DNA of 64,000 nucleotides from Cantharellus purpuraceus (taxonomy: Eukaryota; Basidiomycota; Agaricomycetes; Cantharellales; Hydnaceae), in NCBI GenBank assembly GCA_025174535.1, contig JALBUN010000045.1, positions 2,976,001-3,040,000 on the forward strand, read 5' to 3'. Below, piece after piece: positions 1-11,934 of the stretch (positions are counted from its first letter, which is position 1; every line of letters starts with the position of its first letter). The position numbers were made by a program, and so were the translations under genes. A model generated the notes under the pieces. The model was given only the letters and a program-made list of their open reading frames with translations, made no database searches and was not told where the DNA came from.

Positions 1-1272
1 ATAAAAGGAGCCCATTCTGCCTCTGAATAAATAACCATTTTCTACCCCATCATTTGCACATCAGTGTGACTAGAGTGACATACAGTGTCATCCTCTATAT
101 CTCAGTAACTGTTGATTGTCCAGTTCAAGGGTCGCTTACAGTTGTGTAACTGTATTTGATTGCACTTGAAGTAGTGATTGTCCTGCTTTGGGCATGAGTG
201 TAGTATCTACCTCATGTGACTACGACGCTTGTTCAGAAATACAACAAATACATATATACAACCTATTTTCCTCAAATTTTATACAATACACTTCAATTCA
301 AACTTATTTTCATATTTCAACATGATTCTCAAATTTTACACAATATACTAGATTAAAACATATTGTGATATTTTGGCATAATTCTCAAAAATAATTCTTT
401 TTTTCCCTATTTAGTGGTGGCAACTCCCTTGAGGGAACATCCAAATATCATTGATTCTTTCTTATACAATACTTGTAACATAATTTGAACTATCTTTAAT
501 CCCCACCTGGTATTTGTATATCTAAATACCCTATATAATACCAATTATATTAATACATATATTCCTATTATATCCATGTAAATGATTATGTTCATCTCAA
601 CCAAATATCTCATCTTTTAAAGTTTATTAAAATATAGAATATATGTTTATATTTATGAAAATTTCACACATCCGAAATCTTTTAAGATATCCAAATTGTA
701 ACTCCCTGGCTTTATGTATCATTGAAATCCTGATGTATATCTCCTATACATCAGAATATTGTATACTGACATGATTCCGAACAAGCGTCTACGAATCTAC
801 AGGGTGAGATTGTCTGTCGATAGTCCTGCCATTAGTGCTCTTGTTTAAGTTACTAGTGTGTACTGCCTTTGCAGAGCATTAGGATCTTGAACTCGTGTGA
901 AGCAGTTGCTAGACTACTTCACACATTGCTGTTACCTGCTTCAGAGTGTCACTGGTTGGACAGTTGGATTCATCCACCTACTTCCTCTAGCCTCTAAGTG
1001 CATTCCCTTCTTTTTGGAATATCTGGACCCCTAAGCATCCGTGAACTCTAGACTCTGGAAGTCTTATTCATTCCCTACTGCTAAGAAATGTATTACCTTC
1101 CTGCGTATCGTCTGCATTGACCATTACAACGGATTGTAACCAAAGTACAAACGTTAAATCGTTTCTGGAGTTGTGCTGCAGTAGGATTTGATATTCTTCT
1201 CAGCTGTTCATTCATGGAATTGTGGTGATTTAGAGTTTGCCCTAACACCATAATTTTGCGGGTTCCAAAACA
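1..1272 (-). repeat. R-family long repeat, copy A (cut by window edge)
   Basis: Copy of a long repeat whose ends read TGTTTTGGAACC and GGTTCCCATACA in the element's own direction. Six other copies or fragments are present (2928, 6137, 14332, 25292, 26889, 63504). Here the TGTTTTGG end lies at 1272 and the rest runs left out of the window. A 566-bp MITE interrupts it at 224-789. The TG..CA ends suggest a long terminal repeat, but I found no clear target duplication at any copy, so the class is inferred. No coding capacity is seen. Confidence 0.7.
224..789 (+). mobile_element. MITE-like element, copy 1 (566 bp, TIRs, 3-bp TSD)
   Basis: AT-rich non-coding insertion in repeat copy A. Its termini are inverted repeats, GACGCTTGTTCAGAA at the left and the complement of GACGCTTGTTCGGAA at the right. 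It is flanked by TAC on both sides (221-223 and 790-792). The empty site can be read in other R copies, for example near 25755, where the flanks join with a single TAC. A second copy of identical length lies inverted at 3534-4099. The superfamily is not established; a 3-bp duplication would fit PIF/Harbinger or CACTA-type transposases acting in trans. Confidence 0.85.
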
Positions 1273-1475
1273 CAGAGCCTGAGGTAGACAAGGGGAAGGG
1301 AAAAAGGAAGCACAATGTATAACTAAAAATGATTTTGATTTTGATTGTAATATTTTGGAGCAGAGAAAAAATGGGGTGGTGTGAGATTCTTTCAGAGGTT
1401 GGGTAGACTTGTAATTACCTTTGTGACTTGTAATGAAATGATGTGAAATAATGGAATTAGTGTCAGTAATGGAAC

Positions 1476-1763
1476 TTAAGGATTCATAAGAGGGCCAGGT
1501 TTGTCTGGATAAGCAGAGTGAAAATCAGAGACGGATTCAGATGCATGATCGAGTTCAGATGCAGAGATCCATGAGGACTCTTCATTGGTTCCTTTGTATC
1601 CAGTCCATTTGACTAGGTACTGGAGCTTGCACTTGTACCGACAATCAATCTTTGAGTCCAGGATCTCAGATATCTCATATTCATTATCTCCTTCAATGAT
1701 GATCAGAGGAGGCAGAGGTTGGGTGCAACCGGAGATCTTGTTTGTAGTAGCAGGTTCAAGCAT
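1476..1763 (-). pseudogene. Ty3/gypsy pol C-terminus: chromodomain (gypsy-I)
   Basis: The minus-strand reading frame contains a chromodomain with the core YEISEILDSK, LQYLVKWTGYKG and ESSWI. This is the usual C-terminal targeting module of fungal chromovirus integrases. It lies downstream, in the same strand sense, of the integrase fragments at 1992-2684, as expected in a gypsy pol polyprotein. The frame between integrase and chromodomain is broken. The element ends against repeat copy A at 1272, and no recognisable own LTR or polypurine tract is visible between them. Confidence 0.8.
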
Positions 1764-1991
1764 TGATATATGGAAGACTGGGTGAACTGCTCAGAAGTGG
1801 TCAGGGAGGTGGAGGGTGAAGGACCTGCTGCCTGTGTGAGCAATGGCCTCATAAGGACCTAAGTATTTCTCAGAGAGTTTCTTTGATGGATGGGTGGTCT
1901 GGAAGTGTTCGGCCTTGACGAATACTTTATCTCTGATTTGCAGGTCCAGCACCAGGATGCGGCGTCAGTCCACCGAGACTTGGTATTGTTT

Positions 1992-2927
1992 CTAGGCATC
2001 GGAGATGGTTTCTTGTAGATATTGGTGTAGTTGGTCAAGGTCAGTTACAAATTGGCAGGCTTTGGTGGAAGCAAGTTCCTTCTCAGGGTGGATGGAGATG
2101 TTCAGATGGTAGCCTTTATTAGCAAAGAACAGAGAGATGCCAGTAGTCACATTCAGGGCATTGTTGTAGGCAAACTCTGTGATCGGAAGTAGGTCAGCCC
2201 AGTTGTCTTGTTGATAGTTACAATAGACTCGGAGATATTGTTCCAGGGACTGATTCATTCATTCTATTTTTCCATCTCCTTCAGGATGGTATCTGGAGGT
2301 GAAATGAAGCTTCATGTTGAGAGCCTTCCCTAATGTGCAGAAGAAGGAGGACATGAACTCTGAGCCCTAATCGGATGTGACATGTGATGGGACTCCGTGT
2401 TTAGAGAATACATGGAGAACCAACAACTTAGCTAGTAAGGCAGAGGTGATGGTATCATGCATCAGAATGAATAGTGACTGTTTAGTGAACCTGTCAACAA
2501 TCACAAGTATGGTGTCATATCCAAGTGATGGGGGGAGTTTCTCTATGAAATCCATGGAGATGGAGTTCCATGGTTGCTCTGGGACTGGAAGTTGCTTAAG
2601 CATTCTGTAGGGTTTGTGCCTTTGCAATTTTGAGTGCATACACATGGTACAAGAGTTACAGTAGTGTTGAATGTACTCTCGCATTTTTGGCCATACGTAG
2701 TCCCATCAGATTAACCCTTGTGTGTGATTTTGCCCAAAATGGCCAGAGATTAGGTGATCATGATAATACCATAAAACTCAGAGTTGGAGTCCATTGGTGT
2801 CAGGGACATATAGCCATTGTGTCAGAGGTGGCCTTTGGGGTCAAGTGACCACTTTGGATCAGAAGGGTCATCCAAGTGTTTAACTGCAACAGGATTGGAT
2901 CAGAGTGATGAGCGGATGTTGGAGCAG
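1992..2927 (-). pseudogene. Ty3/gypsy integrase, broken (gypsy-I)
   Basis: Minus-strand integrase remnant. An HHCC-type zinc-binding end is partly visible (HYCNSCTMC, near 2630-2665). The catalytic core shows the first acidic motif SMDFIEKLP and the VDRFTKQ stretch (2367-2684). The second acidic motif, SD followed by a stop and then GSEF, lies near 2360-2370. The NQSLEQYLR stretch that follows the catalytic glutamate region lies near 2230-2258. Several stop codons interrupt it. Towards pol's N-terminus the gene is interrupted by R copy B at 2928-4760, and the RNase H/RT part continues at 4761. It cannot encode an active enzyme. Confidence 0.85.
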
Positions 2928-4760
2928 TGTTTTGGAACCCACAAAATTATGGTGTTAGGGCAAACTCTAAATCACCACAATTCCGTGAATGAACAGCTGA
3001 GAAGAATATCAAATCCTACTGCAGCACAACTCCAGAAACAATTTAATGTTTGTACTTTGGTTACGATCCATTGTAATGGTCAATGCAGATGATACGCAGG
3101 AAGGTAATATATTTCTTAGCAGCAGGGAATGAATAAGACTTCCAGAGTCTAGAGTTCATGGATGCTTAGGGGTCCAGATATTCCAAAAAGAAGGGAATGC
3201 ACTTAGAGGCTAGAGGAAGTAGGTGGATGAATCTGACCATCCAACCAGTGACACTCTGAAGTGGGTAACAGCAATGTGTGAAGTAGTCTAGCAACTGCTT
3301 CACACAAGTTCAAGATCCTAATGCTCTGCAAAGGCACACACTAATAACTTAAACAAAGAGCACTAATGGCAGGACTATCGACAGACAATCCTACCCTGTA
3401 GATTCATAGTCACACGATGTAGATACTACACTCACACCCAAAGCAGGACAATCACTACTTCAAGTGCAATCAAATACAGTTACACAACTGTAAACGACCC
3501 TGGACCCCATCATTTGCACATCAGTGTGACTAGGACGCTTGTTCGGAATCATGTCAGTATACAATATTCTGATGTATAGGAGATATACATCAGGATTTCA
3601 ATGATACATAAAGCCAGGGAGTTACAATTTGGATATCTTAAAAGATTTCGGATGTGTGAAATTTTCATAAATATAAACATATATTCTATATTTTAATAAA
3701 CTTTAAAAGATAAGATATTTGGTTGAGATGAACATAATTATTTACATGGATATAATAGGAATGTATATATGAATATAATTGGTATTATATAGGGTATTTA
3801 GATATACAAATACCAGGTGAGGATTAAAGATAGTTCAAATTATGTTACAAGTATTGTATAAGAAAGAATCAATGATATTTGGATGTTCCCTCAAGGGAGT
3901 TGCCACCACTAAATGGGGAAAAAAAGAATTATTTTTGAGAATTATGCCAAAATATCACAATATGTTTTAATCTAGTATATTGTGTAAAATTTGAGAATCA
4001 TGTTGAAATATGAAAATAAGTTTGAATTGAAGTGTATTGTATAAAATTTGAGGAAAATAGGTTGTATATACGTATTTGTTGTATTTCTGAACAAGCGTCT
4101 AGAGTGACATACAGTGTCATCCTCTATATCTCAGTAACTGTTGATTGTCCAAGAAATGGTTATTTATTCAGAGGCAAAATGGCCTCCTTATACTGTATCT
4201 ACAGGAGCTGACTAATCCTTCTACCTATTAATAGTTATGAGTCATGGCAGGAGTCATAACCTGAGTCATGCATGGTAAGAGTCATAGCATGAGTCACTAT
4301 TACTCAAATAACTTGGGCAATACTCCCTTTCCTGGGCTGATCAGCACAGCTATGGGTAGGCACAGCTTCTATTGAACTCTCCACCAAAAATGGAGTCAGG
4401 AGGAGCTGTGGTTGCCAAGATATTGAGGATTTACTGGCAGTGGTGATCAGATTGGGTTGGAGATTGAAATGAGTCATGTGATCGAAAATGAGTCAGTAGA
4501 TCAGGTGAAGCTGCTGACATCTGCAAAGGTTTGTGGGTCCATGTAGGTCCAAAACTTCACTCAGCAGGACAATAAGTTTGTGGACTCATTTCTGCATGGA
4601 AAATTCCCAAAAAAAATATGAAAAAATAGAGAATATTTGAAATGGCCCTGAATCAAGAGAAAGCAGCACATATATGCTGATATTTTAAGGCCATGAAGTG
4701 AAATTGTACAGTTTTGGGACTTTAAACAAGATCTTTTTAAGGGAAACCAGTTCCCATACA
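2928..4760 (+). repeat. R-family long repeat, copy B, inserted in gypsy-I pol
   Basis: Starts TGTTTTGGAACC and ends AGTTCCCATACA. It carries MITE copy 2, so its own length is about 1.26 kb. It splits the gypsy-I pol gene between the RT-proximal linker and the integrase. The right half resembles copy D more than C/E, so at least two sub-types exist. The flanks in pol orientation read CCACT and CTGCT, which could be a 5-bp duplication altered by two transitions, but this is weak. Confidence 0.75.
3534..4099 (-). mobile_element. MITE-like element, copy 2 (566 bp, inverted)
   Basis: Same 566-bp element as at 224-789, in opposite orientation. It has terminal inverted repeats starting GACGCTTGTTC and a TAG duplication at 3531-3533 and 4100-4102. 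The empty site (a single TAG) is visible near 25910 in copy D. It inserted at a different point of the R repeat than copy 1, so the two are independent transposition events. No ORF of note. Confidence 0.85.
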
Positions 4761-6136
4761 AGTGGAGTTGGTCAATGTCCATAATGGTGACAGCTTGGAG
4801 GGTGGGAGTCATGAGGGTGGATGCCCATAGGGATGATGCCAGCTGCTCATTAGTGAACACAGGATGAAAGTTGTGTGGGTTTACAGTGGCATAGTCACTG
4901 CTCCCCTCTTTAGGGTAGACGTCCCAGCATCTAGTTAACGCATTGGGCTTTGCTCCAAGTCAACCAGGATGGAAGCGGATAATGAGGTTGAACTGAGACA
5001 GGTATTTGGACCATTGGACCTGTCTCCAGGTGAGTAGTTTCATTGTGGAGAAGTATTCCAAGTTCTTGTGGTCTGTTATGATGTCCACTGGATCAGAGGG
5101 GCCTTCAAGGTAGTGTCTTCATATCTGGAAGGCTTCATATATGACAAGGAGCTCTTTGTCATAGATGTCATAGTTCAGTTTGGGGGGTGTAAATGTACAC
5201 GAGTGAAAAGCAATCAGATGGACAGGATCGCAGCAAGTGCATAGTCAGAGGCATCGGTCTCTAATAGGATAGGAACGTCTGGAACCCAATGAGTCAGTAT
5301 CAGAGCGGAAGTAAAGGCCTTCTTCAAGGTCTCAAAGCTCTGTCTACATTCGTCAGTGAAATTCCATTGGATACCCTTCCTAGTAAGCCAGGTGAGCAGA
5401 ACGGTAATATCAGAGTAGTTGTAGATGAAGTGGTGGTAGAAGTTGGTGAACCCCAGGAAGGACTGTATATCTTTGACTTTCTGCAGTTCCAGCCATTCCT
5501 GTATGGCTTTGATTTTGTCATCAGACATTGTCAGTCCTGCAGGGGAGAGGATATAGCCTAGATACTTGACTGAGTCGGAGTGGAATTCACATTTGTCGGT
5601 GTGAGTGAAGAGGCCATGTTTTCAGAGACATCGGAGTACTTCTCAGACATGTGTCCAATGTTCATCTTTGTTATCCAAATACACCAAAATGTTGTCTAAG
5701 TAAACAAGGATGGTAACATCAAGGTATCATTCATGAACTGCTGGAAGGTGGCCAGAGCATTTGTTAGTCCAAAGGGCATGACACACCATTCAAAGGATCC
5801 ATATCAAGTGTGGAAAGTCATTTTCCACTCATCACCTCTTGAATGCGGACTAGATGGTAGGCATGTTGGAGATCTATTTTGGAATAGATCTTAGCCTTTT
5901 GCGGGCTCTCAAGTAGGTCCACGGTGCAGGGTATTGGGTATTGGTCTTTCTTAGTGATCTTGTTGAGTCCACAGAACAATGCATAAACGGAGTGATCCAT
6001 CATTTTTGCAGACAAATAGGACTGGAGCTCCATGGGCAATAAGGATGGGTGGATGAAGCCTGTGGCCAAGTTCTCGTCTATGAATGTCTGGAGAGCCAGT
6101 AGCTCTTTTTGGGATAGCAAGTAGATAGGGCCAAGC
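4761..6136 (-). pseudogene. Ty3/gypsy reverse transcriptase/RNase H, broken (gypsy-I)
   Basis: Minus-strand RT. The N-terminal fingers read LALQTFIDENLATGFIHPS (about 6100-6030), and the first catalytic-region motif SKIDLQHAYHLVRI lies near 5830-5880. The active-site box reads YLDN instead of YLDD (about 5690-5705), which would kill polymerase activity. The thumb/connection segment with FLGFTNFYHHFI and the RNase H start with LLETDASDYALAAIL lie at 5214-5528. The linker ASTLMTPTLQAVTIMDIDQ (4760-4860) continues into the integrase beyond R copy B. Frameshifts and stops are frequent. The 5' part (gag, protease) is missing because R copy C abuts at 6137. Confidence 0.87.
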
Positions 6137-7569
6137 TGTTTTGGAACCTGAAAAATTATGGTGTTAGGGCAAACTCTAAATCACCACAATTCCATGAATG
6201 AACAGCTGAGAAGAATATCAAACCCTGCTGCAGCACAACTCCAGAAACAATTTAATGTTTGTACTTTGGTTACAATCCTTTGTATTGGTCAATGCAGACT
6301 ATACGCAGAAAGGTAATACATTTCTTAGCAGCAAGAAATGAATAAGACTTCCAGAGTCTAGAGTTCACAGATGCTTAGGGGTCCAGATATTCCAAAAAGA
6401 GGGGAATGCACTTAGAGGCTAAAGGAAGTAGGTGGATGAATCCAACCGTCCAACCAGTGTCACTCAGAAGCAGGTAACAGCAATGTGTGAAGTAGTCTAG
6501 CAACTGCTTCACACGAGTTCAAGCCTCTAATGCTCTGCAAAGGCAGTACACACTAGTAACTTAAACAAGAGCACTAATGGCAGGACTATCGATAGACAAT
6601 CTCACCCTGTAGATTCAGAGTCACGTGAGGTAGATACTACACTCACGCCCAAAGCAGGACAATCACTACTTCGAGTGCAATCAAGTACAGTTACACAACT
6701 ATAAAAGATCCTTGAACTGGTAATCAACAGTTACTGAGATAGAGGATGACACTGTATGTCACTCTAGTCACACTGGTGTGCAGAAGATGGGTAGGATATG
6801 TTGAGTATGTTACTATTTCAGAGGCAGAATGGCCTCCTTATATATTGTATTTACAGGGGCTGACTAATGCTTCTGGAATATTCTACCTATTAATAGATGG
6901 AAACTACTGGAAGGTTGTGGAAGGTGGAAGAAAGGGGTAGAATATTCCAAGCCAATCACAGGTTCTGATCACTGGACTAACACTGATCAGGAGCTGAATA
7001 ATGGTTCTGGAAAGTTCTATCTAATAATAGAAGGAAACAGCTAGAATGTTATGGAAAGGGGTAGAATATTCCAAGGCAATCACCTGATTTGATCACCCAT
7101 CACCTGATTTGATCCCTGAACTAGGCACTGATCAGGCAAAAAGAAGGGTGTCCACCCTGTTTTCTGCACTGGTTTGGACAGCCATGGATAGCCACATCTC
7201 ATGTGATGATCTGCACAGAAAATAGTGCCCTGAGAGGCTGTGATTGTCAAGTTAGAGAATATTTATTGATCAGAGACATCTGAGCTTGAATTCAGGCCGA
7301 ATGCCTGGTCCAAAGGTGGATAGCCGGCTGTGCGAAGGTTTGTGGGCGTCTATGGGTCCACAACTGTAGCACAGCAGAAATAAATGATTCTGGGCCGAGT
7401 TCTGCATGGAATATTCCCAGAAAAATATGGAAAAATAGAGAATATTTGAATAAGTCCATTCCAGGTACAAGCATCAAATATATGCTGATATTTAGGAATG
7501 GAAAAGCAAAGAATAGCACATTGGTGCTGCATAAATGGAATTTGATAGGGAAAAGGTGGTTCCCATACA
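6137..7569 (+). repeat. R-family long repeat, copy C (1433 bp)
   Basis: Full-length copy from TGTTTTGGAACC to GGTTCCCATACA. By eye it is almost identical to copy E (26889-28321, also 1433 bp), with only a handful of substitutions, so the two separated recently. The left flank is gypsy-I RT and the right flank is an unrelated coiled-coil ORF. No target duplication is present. This is best explained if the copy is a product of recombination between two R copies with different neighbours. Confidence 0.8.
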
Positions 7570-7717
7570 CTCTGTCTCTGACTCATTGTCACTCTCCACA
7601 TCTGACACCCAATCTTTCTCATCCCCCATGTCTGAATCCTCATCCAAGGGGGCCATGAACTTCTGCAGTCGACGCAACTCAGCAGTCTGCCGACCCTCCA
7701 GAACCTCCTTCTGTTTC

Positions 7718-8079
7718 TGTCAGGGTTCAAATAAGTCATATTCTATTTTTAGTATTTTCTCTTGACACCCCTATCAGCGCAGCCTGTCAGGGTGCGTCTC
7801 CCCTATTTCATTGCCCCTATCACTTCCCCTATCTTTCCTCCCCTATCTTGGTTCTCCTATCCGTCTCCATCATTTAGTATAAAGACTCGCCTTGGTGCAG
7901 TGTGATCCCCTCAGCTTGATCTCTGAGGATATCCGCTGTACCAGGTAAGTCCCATGTATTTATCAGAAACAGCTGTATAGACTGAGGATATCCGCTGTAC
8001 CAGCTGGCATTATTTCTTATCGGCTCTCACTTATTGAGTATCTTGTTGTTGTGGCCTCGTCATCAGCGTTGCCCTCACA
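7718..8079 (+). mobile_element. Solo LTR (362 bp) with GTTTC target duplication
   Basis: Starts TGTCAGGGTTCAAAT and ends GCCCTCACA. It is flanked by GTTTC at 7713-7717 and again at 8080-8084. It matches the 3' LTR at 33342-33713 along its length. A TATA-like AGTATAAAGACTCG lies in the middle. The perfect duplication, and the reading frame that continues across the site, show a gypsy-II family insertion reduced to one LTR by LTR-LTR recombination. Confidence 0.92.
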
Positions 8080-10059
8080 GTTTCATAGTCTTCACTAACT
8101 CCACTAACAACCCCTCCATCCACCAGAGGTGCTCTGACTGTAGGTTAACCAGCCGGATAAGCTGGCCCCCAGTACTGTTGGGCATGGAGATGCACCCCAT
8201 ACCTGCGCCAGTCATTGCTCCTTCCAATCCAACACCGCTACCTCCCGCTGCCACAGCACCCACCTCTGTCCGGTGCCTTTTGGTCAGACAACCTTCCAAT
8301 TCTTTCTCTGCACCTCCTTGTACCACTAGTCAGGGCTTGATGCTCCAACTCCGGGGATTGAACTTGCTGTTGATCCTACACCCTCCTTTCCAACCCCAAC
8401 AACAATCACAGGACCAAAGGCGGTGGGTTGGACCAGTGGGCCATACACACTCCATGCCCACATCACAACACAAGTCGCAAATTACGCCAGGCCCACCGAA
8501 TGGCTCTGTTGGAGCCAGAGCCTTGGGTGGTCTGCTCCTTTTCAATGTGGCCTCCAGGTGCTCCCTCTCCTCCTCCTTGTCCTGCTGTTCCACCACCACC
8601 TTCTCTATCTCATGCTTGTGAAGCTGGATCACTGACCTAGCAACATGAAGCTCCTTCTTATGAGTTGCCAATACACAATTCTCCACCTTGCACCATATGA
8701 CCCTCCAATCCGCCTCCTGCTTCTCCATATCAGTGCTCAGGTGCACCTTCAATGAGAAGACCATGACCTCAAGGTTCTTCTTGGTGGTAGCAGCATATAG
8801 CTCTGCCCTTTTGCGAGCTCCAACTGTGGCTACCCAGGCCATCTCCTCATAACAATTCGAGGTCAGATCAGGCTCTGTATCTGTCCTGACATCCACACCC
8901 GCCTCAGGCTCTGCATTTGTGTTGAGCTCCATGTTGGCATTGGGATCTGCCTCTGCTTCCATCCTCTCCACCTCTGCCACGTCATCCTCTTCAGCCACAC
9001 CCACTGCAAATAACAGCCATGGTTGCAGATGCAACAATGAGTCTACCAGAGGGGCAGTTGTCAGATGGGTCGACTCCATCCATGTGACCAAGATAATGGT
9101 GACCTTGGGGGTCCCCACCCATATTGGCACACTCGGACTCCCCAGGTGACTAGTCGCCCCTGCCCCGGTGTCGGTTTGCTTAAGGAATAGATCCTATAAG
9201 CCTGCGCGCAACGGTCCTAGCAAACAGACGGTGTGTAACACAGTTGTTCAGCACTCCAAAGATCAATCAGGTCAAGGGGTAGAGGTAGCACTTAGTAACA
9301 GGGAAGTGGAATAGTGCTCTGTGGTTGGATGGGGATGGGAGCTAAAGGTCGGTCCTGATGGCTGATCGTGCTCTGTGACTGGATGACAATGCGGAGCCTG
9401 GTTGGGAGGTATGCAAAAGCTGGTTTCAAGAAAAGCAACCTCTCAGTGGCGGAGGGAAATCTGATCGTTGAACCAAGGTGTTTTACCTCAGTGTAGAGAT
9501 GATGGATTGTGATGTAGAGTGTAGAGTGTAGACTTAGAGTGTGGACTTTGACTTTAGAGCATTGGCTGAAAACTTGTTGATTGATTCCAAAGGTGAAAAC
9601 TAGCACCCTTTTATATACAAATCCCCAGGGCACAACAACACAATATGAGGAGCAAATGATGCGATATGATGCAAGATACGCTGATCAGGCCGGCTGACAA
9701 AGTGTGTGAAGTTGAACTACTAATGGGGAAATCATGGAGAAATGAAACAACAGATAGGGGTAATCTTTGTAAGAATAGGGGGTGATGAGTAATAAAAGAA
9801 CCAAAAATAGAACAAGGATGAGTAAGTCATGTATGAATGAATTAAAAGATGAAACAGGGGTGAGTCATATAAAAGAACAATAGAAACATCCACCAATACC
9901 ATCTTCCCTACAGCTCCGAAGGTAAATTGACCCTGAGTCACATGAGGACTTCAGTCAGCATCCACAACAAATACTCCTTATTGTCTTAGTGATCCATCTC
10001 CATATGGTATCCCGTTCCAAGAGTATTCGGTCCCTTTGCCTGACACAATGTAACCTGAG

Positions 10060-10389
10060 TCAGATTGAAGTGGGAGGATAGGTCGGTGATGGCGACTGAA
10101 ATTCTACCTCATGTGCGACTCTTCTATCTGTGTTACGATATAGAGGTGAAATGCCGAGGAATGTATATGGTTCAATGGAATTGTGAAAGAATATGGGATC
10201 GCCAATGGCATAAGAGAGACATGGTGGGGATCTTGGACGTTGAAAGAGTTTTGGAAGTATTTTGACACGTGGAGGTGGCTTAACATGCCCGTGGAGCTCG
10301 GCGTATTTTTGATAGTCCTCTGTGTCCAGAGACCAGTGTGATGTATTATTAGAAGCGATGTTGGAGAGGGGAATAGAATGGGAAGCCAT
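10060..10389 (-). CDS. LTR-borne accessory ORF, copy 1 (109 aa, truncated form)
   Basis: Starts MASHSIPLSNIASNN and contains HWSLDTEDYQKYAEL, KPPPRVK, CLSYAIGDPIFF and EPYTFLGIS. It ends ...PPTSI at a TGA. In copy 4 (31517-31951) this TGA is CGA and the frame runs on to 144 residues, so this is probably a shortened form. The pattern W-S-x-D, D-Y, P-P-P, C-x-x-Y-x-IGDP-x-F, PYTF is shared with the 145-aa ORF at 32852-33289 of the gypsy-II element. Function is unknown. No signal peptide, membrane segment or catalytic motif is evident. Confidence 0.5.
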   Translation of the reverse strand: MASHSIPLSNIASNNTSHWSLDTEDYQKYAELHGHVKPPPRVKILPKLFQRPRSPPCLSYAIGDPIFFHNSIEPYTFLGISPLYRNTDRRVAHEVEFQSPSPTYPPTSI

Positions 10390-10507
10390 GTGAATGATGA
10401 TGAAAGGATTGGTGTGAATAGAAGGCTGATGATGATCAATGGCAGAATTAGAGACTGAGGTGGAGAGGGAGTTGTGGCACTATTTAAAAGTTGGTATGAA
10501 AAGATGC

Positions 10508-11934
10508 TGACGAGCCAGGACGCATTGAGGACGCATATCGAACCACTCTGACAGTCCAACTCCACCAGTGTCTTTTCGTATCAACTTTTAAATAGTGCCA
10601 CAACTCCCTCTCCACCTCAGTCTCTAATTCTAGCCATTGATCATCACTCATGTTTCATTGCCATCGATCATCATCAGCCTTCTATTCACACCAATCCTTT
10701 CATCATCATTCACATGGCTTCCCATTCTATTCCCCTCTCCAACATCGCTTCTAATAATACATCACACTGGTCTCTGGACACAGAGGACTATCAAAAATAC
10801 GCCGAGCTCCACGGGCATGTTAAGCCACCTCCACGTGTCAAAATACTTCCAAAACTCTTTCAACGTCCAAGATCCCCACCATGTCTCTCTTATGCCATTG
10901 GCGATCCCATATTCTTTCACAATTCCATTGAACCATATACATTCCTCGGCATTTCACCTCTATATCGTAACACAGATAGAAGAGTCGCACATGAGGTAGA
11001 ATTTCAGTCGCCATCACCGACCTATCCTCCCACTTCAATCTGACTCAGGTTACATTGTGTCAGGCAAAGGGACCGAATACTCTTGGAACGGGATACCATA
11101 TGGAGATGGATCACTAAGACAATAAGGAGTATTTGTTGTGGATGCTGACTGAAGTCCTCATGTGACTCAGGGTCAATTTACCTTCGGAGCTGTAGGGAAG
11201 ATGGTATTGGTGGATGTTTCTATTGTTCTTTTATATGACTCACCCCTGTTTCATCTTTTAATTCATTCATACATGACTTACTCATCCTTGTTCTATTTTT
11301 GGTTCTTTTATTACTCATCACCCCCTATTCTTACAAAGATTACCCCTATCTGTTGTTTCATTTCTCCATGATTTCCCCATTAGTAGTTCAACTTCACACA
11401 CTTTGTCAGCCGGCCTGATCAGCGTATCTTGCATCATATCGCATCATTTGCTCCTCATATTGTGTTGTTGTGCCCTGGGGATTTGTATATAAAAGGGTGC
11501 TAGTTTTCACCTTTGGAATCAATCAACAAGTTTTCAGCCAATGCTCTAAAGTCAAAGTCCACACTCTAAGTCTACACTCTACACTCTACATCACAATCCA
11601 TCATCTCTACACTGAGGTAAAACACCTTGGTTCAACGATCAGATTTCCCTCCGCCACTGAGAGGTTGCTTTTCTTGAAACCAGCTTTTGCATACCTCCCA
11701 ACCAGGCTCCGCATTGTCATCCAGTCACAGAGCACGATCAGCCATCAGGACCGACCTTTTGCTCCCATCCCCATCCAACCACAGAGCACTATTCCACTTC
11801 CCTGTTACTAAGTGCTACCTCTACCCCTTGACCTGATTGATCTTTGGAGTGCTGAACAACTGTGTTACACACCGTCTGTTTGCTAGGACCGTTGCGCACA
11901 GGCTTATAGGATCTATTCCTTAAGCAAACCGACA
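10508..11934 (+). mobile_element. LTR-like unit U, inner copy 1 (1427 bp)
   Basis: Complete unit from TGACGAGCCAGG to AAACCGACA, inserted in inverse orientation 60 bp from the 5' end of the outer unit. Target duplication is ATGC (10504-10507) and ACGC (11935-11938), differing by one C/T transition. It carries the ORF at 10714-11043 and a TATA box, TATATAAAAGGG, at 11486. By eye it is nearly identical to the outer copy, apart from a short indel near 10650, so the insertion is young. Confidence 0.88.
10714..11043 (+). CDS. LTR-borne accessory ORF, copy 2 (109 aa, truncated form)
   Basis: Translation is the same as the ORF at 10060-10389, as expected for the two arms of the palindrome. The downstream TATA box at 11486 lies about 440 bp past its stop, so the ORF would sit in the U3 of an LTR and be transcribed from an upstream internal promoter of the parent element, or not at all. 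It ends at the same TGA as copy 1. Confidence 0.5.
   Translation: MASHSIPLSNIASNNTSHWSLDTEDYQKYAELHGHVKPPPRVKILPKLFQRPRSPPCLSYAIGDPIFFHNSIEPYTFLGISPLYRNTDRRVAHEVEFQSPSPTYPPTSI

Noticed and set aside
1273..6136. R copies A and C as the two LTRs of gypsy-I
   Set aside because: They are inverted relative to each other, and there is no primer-binding site or polypurine tract at the junctions.
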